This document shows, one piece after another, positions 6,914 through 13,113 of a DNA stretch of 13,113 nt. The DNA is from Bacillota bacterium. Lineage in GTDB: Bacteria; Bacillota; Dethiobacteria; DTU022. A program made the position numbers and the translations under genes. The notes under the pieces were generated by a model that had not been told where the DNA came from, ran no database searches, and worked only from the letters and a program-made list of their open reading frames with translations. The first letter of the stretch is position 1, and the number at the start of each line of letters is the position of its first letter. The DNA is taken from assembly GCA_012797095.1 (NCBI GenBank), contig JAAZPS010000123.1:1-13113 (forward strand), in the 5' to 3' direction.

Positions 6914-7014
6914 CGTCTCAACTGCTTTCCCTGGACATATCCATCTTCTCTCATACATATTTAAAGCCAATTTCTAATATAACTAAGGTATCCCGGATTC
7001 AAAGGAGGACTTCG

Positions 7015-7620
7015 ATGGCGAACCGTCTGGCAGCCAACCCGCAGCCGGCGAGGCTGCTTCAAAGTGAAACCGTTCTGCGGGTGAACTATCAGGACCTTCA
7101 AGCCGCCGATAAGATCGCCGGGGCCCTGATCATCATCATCTCCGGGCTAAGGGAGCACCCGGCAGCACAGCAGCGGATCGTGCTCTGCATCGGTTCGGAC
7201 CGTTCCACCGGGGATTCTCTCGGACCTCTGGTCGGCACCTATCTAAAGAAGAATGCACCGCCGCGCACGGCAGTATGGGGAACGCTGGCCGATCCGGTCC
7301 ACGCGCTGAACCTGGAAAGGTACCGGGCGGAGCTGGATCTATTTTCTGTAAAAGCGGCCAAACCCCTGGTGATCGCTGTCGATGCATGCCTGGGGAGGCC
7401 GGGGAGTGTCGGCCTGATCGAGGTGGGTAAAGGGCCGCTCCTGCCTGGCGCCGGGGTCAACAAGAAACTGCCCCCGGTGGGCCAGATCTACCTTAGCGGC
7501 ATCGTCAATCTTGGCGGTTTCATGGAGCAGATGGTCCTGCAGAGCACCCGCCTTCACCATGTTCTGGAGATCTCAACCGTGATCGGGGAAGCGCTGCTGC
7601 AGGCCCTTGCCAGGACCTGA
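7015..7620 (+). CDS. yyaC: Sporulation protein YyaC (DUF1256, Gpr-like)
   Basis: Member of the YyaC/DUF1256 family, found in spore formers and related to the germination protease Gpr; its substrate is not established. The 201-residue product matches the family length. It has IVLCIGSDRSTGDSLGPLVG (55-74), with Asp62 and Asp67, and VIAVDACLGRPGSVG (119-133), with Asp123. These acidic residues correspond to the Gpr-type active-site region. No signal peptide is seen. The ATG has an excellent ribosome-binding site, AAAGGAGG. It is the only plus-strand gene here. In B. subtilis yyaC also lies close to parB. Sporulation sigma-factor control would be expected, but I see no unambiguous sigma-F or sigma-G box in 6914-7014. 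It converges on the DUF4446 gene across 43 bases that lack a T-tract terminator. Confidence 0.92.
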   Translation: MANRLAANPQPARLLQSETVLRVNYQDLQAADKIAGALIIIISGLREHPAAQQRIVLCIGSDRSTGDSLGPLVGTYLKKNAPPRTAVWGTLADPVHALNLERYRAELDLFSVKAAKPLVIAVDACLGRPGSVGLIEVGKGPLLPGAGVNKKLPPVGQIYLSGIVNLGGFMEQMVLQSTRLHHVLEISTVIGEALLQALART

Positions 7621-7663
7621 GCGGGCGGCTTCACCTGCGGGGATCCGTCGGCACCGCCTTCCA

Positions 7664-8212
7664 TCAGCTTCCCTTTGCCGGCGGAATCTCATTGCGGCAG
7701 TCGATCTTTCGCCCGGCCTCCTCAAGGGCCCGGCTTTCTTCCTCGCTGAGATGATGGCTTGAGCGCCCCCGCTGCACTGGTTTACCGTAACATCTGCTTT
7801 CATCCCGCCCGAACAGGCTCGTCAGAACAACTCCGTCCAGATTGCGGTCGAGCAGGGCCAGAGAGTAGCTCAGATCGCTGCCGGTCTCCCTGAAGGCATT
7901 GTACCGGACCAGACCCACGCCGGCCACGGTGAGCTGGAGTCGCCTTTCGATCTCCTGCAAGCGGTCGGCGGCTTCCTGGCGGTGGCGCTGCCCCTCCAGG
8001 AGCAGCTCGCCTTGGTGGATGAGCAGCTCCTCCAGGTTCAGACCTTCCCATCCCATCATCAAGCGACGGTAACGCTCTTCCAGGCGCCGCGCCCGGGCCA
8101 GCGCCGCAATCGCCGCCAGCAGAGCCGCCAGCAGGATAGCGCCGGCAATCGCTGCCAGCAGCAGCTCACTGTGCTGAGAAAACAACAAGCCCAACTGTTC
8201 CAGAGCTGACAA
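7664..8212 (-). CDS. DUF4446-family membrane-anchored protein
   Basis: A 182-residue protein with one strong N-terminal transmembrane helix (about 17-40). A charged, probably coiled helical region follows (about 41-95). The C-terminal domain holds the family signature GVGLVRYNAFRETGSDLSYSLALLD (98-122) and GVVLTSLFGRDESRCYGKPV (127-146). The function of DUF4446 is unknown; members often lie next to parB in clostridia, as here, so a role connected to segregation or sporulation has been an obvious guess but is unproven. The start is TTG (8210-8212) with GTGAGGT about 4 bases upstream; no ATG fits better because Met52 is past the membrane helix. It follows the two parS sites and is convergent with yyaC. 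Confidence 0.88.
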   Translation of the reverse strand: MSALEQLGLLFSQHSELLLAAIAGAILLAALLAAIAALARARRLEERYRRLMMGWEGLNLEELLIHQGELLLEGQRHRQEAADRLQEIERRLQLTVAGVGLVRYNAFRETGSDLSYSLALLDRNLDGVVLTSLFGRDESRCYGKPVQRGRSSHHLSEEESRALEEAGRKIDCRNEIPPAKGS

Positions 8213-8283
8213 ATCGACCTCACCGTCCTCGGATATTTGACTGTGGGCGTAAGATCGCCCGGTGACGCTCTTTTTTCCGGTCC

Positions 8284-8299
8284 CGTTTCACGTGAAACA
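8284..8299. promoter_or_regulatory. parS centromere site 1
   Basis: CGTTTCACGTGAAACA matches the ParB/Spo0J-binding consensus TGTTTCACGTGAAACA at 15 of 16 bases, differing only at the outermost base. It lies between parB and the DUF4446 gene, outside coding sequence. ParB should load here as a CTP-dependent clamp and spread along the chromosome, including over its own operon. Confidence 0.95.
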
Positions 8300-8321
8300 T
8301 CCCCTGCTCCCACCGGACCGT

Positions 8322-8337
8322 CGTTTCACGTGAAACA
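8322..8337. promoter_or_regulatory. parS centromere site 2
   Basis: A second CGTTTCACGTGAAACA, identical to site 1 including the C at the first base. The centres are 38 bases apart with 22 bases between the sites, and this copy lies 27 bases past the parB stop codon. Both sites have the same orientation with respect to the mismatched base. Confidence 0.95.
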
Positions 8338-8364
8338 GGCGGCCCCGGAGCCGCTGCCGCTTTC

Positions 8365-9222
8365 CTATTCCAGACCTCCTGGAATCAGCAGTGCAATGAT
8401 CCGCTCAAGATCTTCCTCTCCATAAAAGGATATCTCGAGAGTGCCGTGCCCCGCGCGCCGGTTGATCCTGACCCTTGTCCCAAATTTTCGCTGCAGCCTG
8501 TTCTGGAGCTCCTTGATCAAGGGATCCCCCATCTCCGGTACAGCCCCGGTGGTCCGTTCTTTCTTTCCGGATCGCCCGAGGAGCCTTTCGACCTCCCGTG
8601 CGGTCATCTTCCGATCAACAATCAGCCCGGCTAGCTCCCGCTGTCGGCCGAATTCCTTAACCCCCAACAGAGGTCGAGCCTGTCCAACATTCAGTTTTCC
8701 ATCGACGATCGCTTCCTGCACCGCCGGGGCCAGCGCGAGCAACCGGATCGAATTGGCAATTGCCGGGCGGCTTTTCCCCAAACGTCTTCCCAGCTGCTCC
8801 TGGGTCAGCGCGAACTCTTCCATCAAGCGGCGGTAAGCCTTGGCCTCCTCGATGGGGTTCAGATCTTCACGCTGCAGGTTCTCGATCAGAGCGATCTCCA
8901 ACATCGCCTTTTCGTCCATCTCACGAACAAGTGCCGGTATCCTGGTCAGCCCTGCCATTCGCGCTGCCCGGCAGCGCCTCTCTCCGGCGACGAGGTGGTA
9001 TCCTTCCTTGCCCGCCGGCGAGACGATCACCGCCTGAACCACACCATGCTCCCTGATCGAGTCGGCCAGTTCCTGCAACTTTACCGGATCGAATTCACTG
9101 CGGGGCTGAACCGGATTTGGCTTGATCTGATCCAGGGCAAGCTCAACCATATTCCCTCCCCCGGTCAGCGCTTCATCGATTAGCGCTCCCAGGCCCCGGC
9201 CGAGCCTTTTTTTATCTTTCAA
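8365..9222 (-). CDS. parB: Chromosome-partitioning protein ParB (Spo0J)
   Basis: CTP-dependent DNA clamp that loads at parS, stimulates ParA ATPase and recruits SMC to organise the origin. The 285-residue product starts with KKRLGRGLGALI, the peptide that contacts ParA. The CTP-binding domain contains PNPVQPR (35-41), VAGERRCRAA (78-87, GERR 80-83) and ALIENLQREDLNP (111-123). The helix-turn-helix spans LTQEQLGRRLGKSRPAIANS (139-158), and a C-terminal dimerisation domain closes the protein. Residues at the positions that set parS specificity are Arg152, Ser158, Ala163 and Gly180, the ParB rather than Noc pattern. Odd detail: QARPLL (181-186) where HARALL is usual. The start is TTG, overlapping the parA stop as TTGA, with GGGAGGTGG upstream; coupled translation is likely. 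The two parS sites directly follow the gene. Confidence 0.96.
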   Translation of the reverse strand: MKDKKRLGRGLGALIDEALTGGGNMVELALDQIKPNPVQPRSEFDPVKLQELADSIREHGVVQAVIVSPAGKEGYHLVAGERRCRAARMAGLTRIPALVREMDEKAMLEIALIENLQREDLNPIEEAKAYRRLMEEFALTQEQLGRRLGKSRPAIANSIRLLALAPAVQEAIVDGKLNVGQARPLLGVKEFGRQRELAGLIVDRKMTAREVERLLGRSGKKERTTGAVPEMGDPLIKELQNRLQRKFGTRVRINRRAGHGTLEISFYGEEDLERIIALLIPGGLE

Positions 9223-9977
9223 CCTGCTGCCACCTCCCGGGCCAGCGCAAGGTAAAGTTCTGCTCCCTTGCAGCGGGGATCATACTCGAATATATGCAAT
9301 CCGTGGCTTGGCGCTTCACTCAGTCGAACATTGCGCGGGATAATGGTTCGATAAACTTTTTCGTGAAAATATCCCCGCACCTCTTCAACAACCTGTTCGG
9401 AAAGATTTGTCCGCGGGTCGTGCATCGTCAAAACAACACCTTCTATTCCAAGCTGCGGATTGAGGTGCTTGCGCACAAGGGAGATGGTATTGATCAGCTG
9501 ACCCAGCCCTTCCAGCGCATAATATTCGCATTGGATCGGGATCAGCACTCCGTCGGCAGCGGTAAGGGCGTTTAAGGTCAACAGCCCCAAAGAGGGAGGG
9601 CAGTCAATTATGATTCTGGTGTAATCGCCCCTGACCGGTTCGAGCGCCTCTTTCAGCTTTACTTCACGCGACACCGTCGGCACCAGCTCGATCTCCGCCC
9701 CGGCCAGTTGAATGGTCGCCGGGGCCACAAAGAGATCTTTCCATTTAGTGGCCAGGATGATCTGCCTCAGCGGCAGTTCGTTGATCAGGGCATCGTAGAT
9801 GCAGACTCTGATCTTTTTTTTGGAGATACCTACGCCGCTGGTCGTGTTGCCTTGCGGGTCAATATCCAAAAGTAAAACCTTTTCCCCCAACCGGGCCAGG
9901 GCGGCGCTGAGGTTAACTGCAGTTGTCGTTTTGCCGACACCGCCTTTTTGGTTGGTGACGGCGAGTACTTTTGCCAT
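9219..9977 (-). CDS. parA: Chromosome-partitioning ATPase ParA (Soj)
   Basis: Deviant Walker ATPase that binds DNA non-specifically as an ATP dimer and moves ParB-parS complexes; in Bacillus Soj also regulates DnaA. The 252-residue product carries the deviant Walker A KGGVGKTT (11-18, signature Lys11 and catalytic Lys16). Walker A' is LLLDIDPQGN (35-44) and Walker B is IIIDCPPSLG (122-131). The C-terminal part has EAPSHGLHIFEYDP (221-234), typical of Soj. There is no N-terminal DNA-binding extension, so this is the chromosomal (type Ib-length) form. The ATG start has GGGAGAGG just upstream. It lies 39 bases after noc and overlaps parB by 4 bases. Confidence 0.97.
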   Translation of the reverse strand: MAKVLAVTNQKGGVGKTTTAVNLSAALARLGEKVLLLDIDPQGNTTSGVGISKKKIRVCIYDALINELPLRQIILATKWKDLFVAPATIQLAGAEIELVPTVSREVKLKEALEPVRGDYTRIIIDCPPSLGLLTLNALTAADGVLIPIQCEYYALEGLGQLINTISLVRKHLNPQLGIEGVVLTMHDPRTNLSEQVVEEVRGYFHEKVYRTIIPRNVRLSEAPSHGLHIFEYDPRCKGAELYLALAREVAAG

Positions 9978-10016
9978 TTCGCCTCTCCCTATGTGGCTGC
10001 CAGGACAGCTGATTCT

Positions 10017-10868
10017 CTATCTTTTCTCCGCTCCTGAGGAAACGCCCTTCCGTTGAAAGCGGATCGTCACTTCAACATATTCTTTTTCCACTTTTTCTTC
10101 CACCCTGGGATCAAGACCGGATTTTTCAATGATCTTGACAGCCTGCCGGATTGTATTTAAGAAAATCCGGACGTCCCGAACCATACCCTTGCGCTTCGGT
10201 GCGCCTTTCTTCTGTTTATCTTTCTCGATCAGGCGGGTAATTTTCTTTTCCGTATCACTGACGGTCAGATTATCCCGGACTATTTCGCTTATCATGGCGA
10301 TCTGCTGTTCTGCCGAAACCAGCTTGAGCAGGGCCCGGGCATGCCTTTCGGTCAGCTGCTCTTTGCCCAGAAGATCCTTCACTTCTTCGGGTAATCTGAG
10401 CAGCCTCATCTTGTTGGCAATGGTTGATTGACTTTTCCCCAGCCTCTGAGCCAGCACCTCCTGGGTCAGGTTGAAAGATCTGATCAACCTGGCATATCCT
10501 TCCGCTTCATCGAGATAGCTCAAGTTTTCCCGCTGCAGGTTTTCAATCAAGGCCATCGCTGCCATGGCGCTGTCGGTCACCTCTTTCTCGATGGCCGGGA
10601 TGGTCTCCCAGTGCAGCCCCCGGCAGGCCAGCATCCGGCGCTCTCCTGCAACGATCTGGTAAACCCTGCCAGAGCGGCGCACGATGATCGGATGAAGCAG
10701 CCCGTAAGTTCTGATCGATTGCCTCAGCTCTTCAATTTTTTCCTCGGAGATGACCTGTCTCGGTTGGTAGGGGTTTGGTTGAAGTTCGTCAATTCTAACC
10801 TGGATGACTTTATCCTTGCCTGGATCTCCGGCCAGCATGGGAAATTTACTCATCCGGCTTTCGCTCAT
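10017..10868 (-). CDS. noc: Nucleoid occlusion protein Noc (ParB paralogue)
   Basis: CTP-dependent, membrane-associated clamp that blocks division over the nucleoid. The 283-residue product shares the ParB layout: PNPYQPR (31-37), VAGERRMLA (73-81), ALIENLQRENLSYLDEA (106-122) and a helix-turn-helix LTQEVLAQRLGKSQSTIANK (134-153). The residues that switch specificity from parS to Noc-binding sites are of Noc type: Gln147, Lys153 and Arg175 in TERHARALL, with basic Arg158 where B. subtilis has Lys. The N-terminus (SRMSKFPMLAG) is short and could be a reduced form of the membrane-binding amphipathic helix (inference). ATG 10868 has AGGCAGGTG upstream. An 8-codon reading frame overlaps this start, and a promoter candidate lies at 10906-10934. 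Calling it a second ParB is the only serious alternative. Confidence 0.92.
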   Translation of the reverse strand: MSESRMSKFPMLAGDPGKDKVIQVRIDELQPNPYQPRQVISEEKIEELRQSIRTYGLLHPIIVRRSGRVYQIVAGERRMLACRGLHWETIPAIEKEVTDSAMAAMALIENLQRENLSYLDEAEGYARLIRSFNLTQEVLAQRLGKSQSTIANKMRLLRLPEEVKDLLGKEQLTERHARALLKLVSAEQQIAMISEIVRDNLTVSDTEKKITRLIEKDKQKKGAPKRKGMVRDVRIFLNTIRQAVKIIEKSGLDPRVEEKVEKEYVEVTIRFQRKGVSSGAEKR

Positions 10869-10891
10869 CTAAACACCTGCCTCTTTTGCAT
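10865..10891 (-). CDS. Possible 8-codon leader ORF overlapping the noc start
   Basis: ATG 10891 opens the frame MQKRQVFR, and its TGA stop (10867-10865) overlaps the noc ATG as ATGA. AGGAGTG (10904-10898) lies 6 bases upstream, a better ribosome-binding site than most here. It is in a different frame from noc. Translation of this peptide could feed ribosomes to noc by re-initiation. Against this, a candidate promoter just upstream would start the RNA inside that ribosome-binding site, so it would be translated only on read-through from rsmG. Expression is unproven. Confidence 0.3.
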   Translation of the reverse strand: MQKRQVFR

Positions 10892-10905
10892 GCTCTTCAC
10901 TCCTA

Positions 10906-10934
10906 ATTAGACAACCACCGATGCATTCCTTCAA
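10906..10934 (-). promoter_or_regulatory. Candidate sigma-A promoter for noc-parA-parB
   Basis: On the minus strand TTGAAG (10934-10929) and TCTAAT (10911-10906) are separated by 17 bases. The -10 box matches the consensus at 5 of 6 positions and the -35 box at 4 of 6. It lies in the 77-base gap between rsmG and noc, with a predicted start near 10900 and a leader of about 31 bases. Read-through from mnmE-rsmG is also possible. Confidence 0.45.
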
Positions 10935-10945
10935 ATAGATGAAAA

Positions 10946-11671
10946 TTATCGCCCCAGAGGTCTCTGCGACGGCTTCCCGATGCGCCGGGGATAGCGCAGC
11001 GGTGTTTCCTTTTCTTTGATGATACGGAAAAGTGTTCTCTTTTCACCCGTCGGCAGCCGATAGTGCCAACAGCGTTCCAGGCGACCTCCGCACAGCTGTA
11101 TGGGGGTCGCCGCTTCCGCGATCTCATCGGCCCCTTGCCTCCCTTTGTACAGCAGCAGGGTCCCGCCTTTTTTTACCAGCGGCAGGCCCAGCTCCACCAC
11201 GACAGCAGCCTTGGCCACCGCCCGGCTGACGACACAGTCAAAGTTTTCCCGACAGCCGGGTTGGCGTCCCCACTTTTCCGCCCTTCCCGGGATGAATTGA
11301 ACTCCGCCCAAACCCAGTTCCGCTGCCACCCGCCTGGTAAAATTGATTTTGCGCCTGTTCGCATCCATCAGGGTCAACGCTATCTCCGGAAGGGATATTT
11401 TTAACGGAATTCCCGGCAGGCCTCCCCCGGTACCGAGATCCAGCAGCTGTAGCGGCCCGGGCACGATGCTGTTCAGTTTCAACGGATAGAGGGCATCGGG
11501 CAGCTGTTTTTCGATCAAGGCAACCCCGTCTTTTTCTCCGACCAGACGTTGTTTTTTCGTGCCTTCCAGCAGCAGCGCGACGTACTGGATCAGTCGATTT
11601 ATCTGTAACTTGTTCAGATCAAGCCCCAGAAACTCAACCATCTTCTCAAGGTGGAATCTCAATTCCTTCAT
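10946..11671 (-). CDS. rsmG: 16S rRNA (guanine-N7)-methyltransferase RsmG (GidB)
   Basis: S-adenosylmethionine-dependent enzyme that methylates N7 of the G in the 530 loop of 16S rRNA (G527 in E. coli); its loss gives low-level streptomycin resistance in several bacteria. The 241-residue product is standard length. A helical N-terminal part (1-60) includes FLGLDLNKLQINRLIQYVALL. The SAM-binding motif is LLDLGTGGGLPGIPLKI (76-92), an acidic residue follows in LMDANRRKINF (101-111), and VSRAVAKAAVVVELGLPLVKKGG (148-170) is the conserved second half. It ends with YPRRIGKPSQRPLG, the usual basic tail. GGGGAGG lies 8 bases before the ATG. Only 30 bases separate it from mnmE; mnmG, which normally stands between them, is absent. 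Confidence 0.96.
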   Translation of the reverse strand: MKELRFHLEKMVEFLGLDLNKLQINRLIQYVALLLEGTKKQRLVGEKDGVALIEKQLPDALYPLKLNSIVPGPLQLLDLGTGGGLPGIPLKISLPEIALTLMDANRRKINFTRRVAAELGLGGVQFIPGRAEKWGRQPGCRENFDCVVSRAVAKAAVVVELGLPLVKKGGTLLLYKGRQGADEIAEAATPIQLCGGRLERCWHYRLPTGEKRTLFRIIKEKETPLRYPRRIGKPSQRPLGR

Positions 11672-11701
11672 GGAGAATGCCTCCCCGGGCTTGATCAGCC
11701 T

Positions 11702-13093
11702 TTATTTGCCGATGCAGAAATCCTGGAAGATCCGATCGAGCAGTTCGGCCGGGGCCGTCTCCCCGGTAATCTCGCCGAGTATCCACCAGGCCTCGCGCAA
11801 GTCAATGGCTGCCAGTTCAAGGGGCAGCTCGGTCAAGGCTTGCCTGGCCGTCTCCAGATGGTTCCGGGCCCGGTCAACGATCTCGGCATGTCTTAAGTTA
11901 ACCACGACCGGTGATTCCTGCGGCGCAGTGCCCAGATCACGATCCAGCAGCCGTTCAATACTCTTTTCGAGTTGCTCGATACCCTTGTTCTTTATCGCCG
12001 CGGTAAGAACCAGCGGGCGCCCGGAAAAACGCATGCCCATCTCCGCACTGCTGAGCTGCTGGGGCAGATCGCTCTTGTTGATCACGATCACAGCGGGCTG
12101 CCCTTCCCGCATCAGGGAGACCACGGCCTCATCGTCATCGTCCCAGGCAGTGGATCCGTCCAGCACCACGATCAGCAGGCCGGCCCCGGCCACCGCTTCC
12201 CTGGCTTTTTCGATTCCGGCCTGCTCCACCGGATCAGCGGTGCCGTGGATCCCGGCGGTATCGATCAACCGGAGCGGATAACCCCGTACAGTCAGGTATC
12301 CTTCCAGAAGATCCCGGGTTGTTCCGGGGAGCTCGTGGACGATCGCCCGCTGTTCACCGAGCAGCGCATTGAGCAGAGAAGATTTCCCGGCATTCGGTTT
12401 TCCCACGATCGCGCTGGCCAGACCTTCCTGCATGACCATTCCTCTCTGCGCACCCCTGGAGATCTGCTCAAGCAATCCGATCATCCTGCCGAGCTCATCT
12501 TGCAGTTGACCTTCCCTGGCACTGTCAGCTTCTAGATCTTCCGGAAAATCGAGCTGCGCCTCTATCCAGGCCAGCAGCCCTAGCAGTTCCTGGCGCATCC
12601 TTCCGATCTCCCTCGAAAAATATCCCTGCATATTGGCCGCTGAAGTCCTGACCGCCTCATCGGAGCGAGCCCGGATTATATTCAAAACACTTTCCGCCTG
12701 ACTCAGATCGATCCGCCCGTTGAGCAGCGCCCACCGCGTGAATTCACCCGGCCGGGCTGCTCTGGCTCCAGCCTCCAAAACCCTTTGCAAAATAAGCCTC
12801 AGGGTGAATATGCCGCTGTGACAATTTATCTCCACCGTATCCTCGCAGGTGTACGTGTGCGGCCCTTTCATGAAAGAGACCAGCACCTCATCGATCGTCT
12901 CCCCTTCCCGGGAGAGCAGATCTCCGAAGTAAAGGTGGTGCGACCGGGGATAGTCCCCGCCGGCCTTCTTCTTGCGGGGTGAAAATATCTTTTGCCCGAT
13001 GCTGAAGGCTTCCTTGCCGCTGATCCTGACTATGCCGATGCCGCCCTCCCCCAGGGGGGTGCTGATGGCAGCGATGGTCTCATCAACTATCAC
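11702..13093 (-). CDS. mnmE: tRNA modification GTPase MnmE (TrmE)
   Basis: With MnmG it builds the (carboxymethyl)aminomethyl group on wobble uridine 34 of certain tRNAs, using a folate cofactor and GTP. The 463-residue product is full length. The N-terminal folate-binding domain (about 1-120) has IAAISTPLGEGGIGIVRISG (7-26) and PGEFTRWALLNGRIDLSQAE (115-134). A helical domain is split by the G domain: GKPNAGKS (231-238), PGTTRD (256-261), DTAG (278-281) and NKSD (339-342). It ends with the diagnostic CIGK (460-463), whose cysteine is catalytically important. The start is GTG (13091-13093), with AAAGGGGTGG a normal distance upstream. In relatives jag and yidC precede it; only 20 upstream bases are in view. 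Confidence 0.97.
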   Translation of the reverse strand: MIVDETIAAISTPLGEGGIGIVRISGKEAFSIGQKIFSPRKKKAGGDYPRSHHLYFGDLLSREGETIDEVLVSFMKGPHTYTCEDTVEINCHSGIFTLRLILQRVLEAGARAARPGEFTRWALLNGRIDLSQAESVLNIIRARSDEAVRTSAANMQGYFSREIGRMRQELLGLLAWIEAQLDFPEDLEADSAREGQLQDELGRMIGLLEQISRGAQRGMVMQEGLASAIVGKPNAGKSSLLNALLGEQRAIVHELPGTTRDLLEGYLTVRGYPLRLIDTAGIHGTADPVEQAGIEKAREAVAGAGLLIVVLDGSTAWDDDDEAVVSLMREGQPAVIVINKSDLPQQLSSAEMGMRFSGRPLVLTAAIKNKGIEQLEKSIERLLDRDLGTAPQESPVVVNLRHAEIVDRARNHLETARQALTELPLELAAIDLREAWWILGEITGETAPAELLDRIFQDFCIGK

Positions 13094-13113
13094 CTGAGGC
13101 CACCCCTTTCATA

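Noticed and set aside
7621..7663. A terminator between the convergent yyaC and DUF4446 genes
   Set aside because: Only a weak GC inverted repeat (GGCGG/CCGCC) with a long loop and no T run on either strand.
11559..12281. A 240-codon plus-strand frame opposite mnmE and rsmG
   Set aside because: Serine/arginine-rich antisense translation that crosses two clear genes; typical of GC-rich DNA.
1..13113. CRISPR array, insertion sequence, tRNA or toxin-antitoxin genes
   Set aside because: No regularly spaced repeats, transposase motifs, terminal inverted repeats or tRNA-like cloverleafs were seen, and the genes fill the window with core functions.

Overview
This window is a compact, GC-rich stretch of core chromosome from an endospore-forming member of the Bacillota, most likely a clostridial-type lineage. 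The gene order matches the origin-proximal side of such chromosomes: mnmE, rsmG, noc, parA (soj), parB (spo0J), then ychF, rpsF, ssb, rpsR, rplI and dnaB. Two genes tied to sporulation, yyaC and a LonC-type Lon protease, plus Noc, support a spore former. The genus cannot be fixed from the sequence. Every gene except yyaC lies on the minus strand, so transcription runs from the right edge to the left. By analogy with relatives, oriC and dnaA/rpmH should lie beyond the right edge.

Region by region, in transcription order: (1) 13093 to 10946, mnmE (tRNA wobble-uridine modification) and rsmG (16S rRNA m7G methylation), without mnmG between them. (2) 10868 to 8365, noc, parA and parB, followed by two identical parS sites (8284-8299 and 8322-8337). 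This is a complete segregation and nucleoid-occlusion module. Noc and ParB can be told apart by DNA-specificity residues. (3) 8212 to 7664, a DUF4446 membrane protein, then the only plus-strand gene, yyaC (7015-7620), which meets DUF4446 tail to tail and diverges from the next gene. (4) 6913 to 4235, a CvpA-like membrane protein, adenylate kinase (adk), a small DUF951 protein and ychF. Adk is away from its usual secY-adk-map context. (5) 4149 to 3044, a self-contained rpsF-ssb-rpsR operon with a strong sigma-A promoter, a candidate S6:S18 autoregulatory leader and an intrinsic terminator. (6) 2940 to 1, rplI, lonC and the first 187 codons of dnaB, with short spacings and strong ribosome-binding sites.

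Together the genes cover chromosome partitioning and division-site control, replication (DnaB, SSB), translation (S6, S18, L9, YchF, RsmG, MnmE), nucleotide balance (Adk) and sporulation proteolysis (LonC, YyaC). I found no mobile element, CRISPR array, tRNA, rRNA or toxin-antitoxin module, and no gene stands out in composition. No undescribed multi-gene system is evident. The points most worth checking are small: an 8-codon ORF overlapping the noc start, the relocated adk, the missing mnmG, the paired parS sites, the rpsF leader and a strong excess of GATC. No gene-free stretch exceeds about 170 bases.
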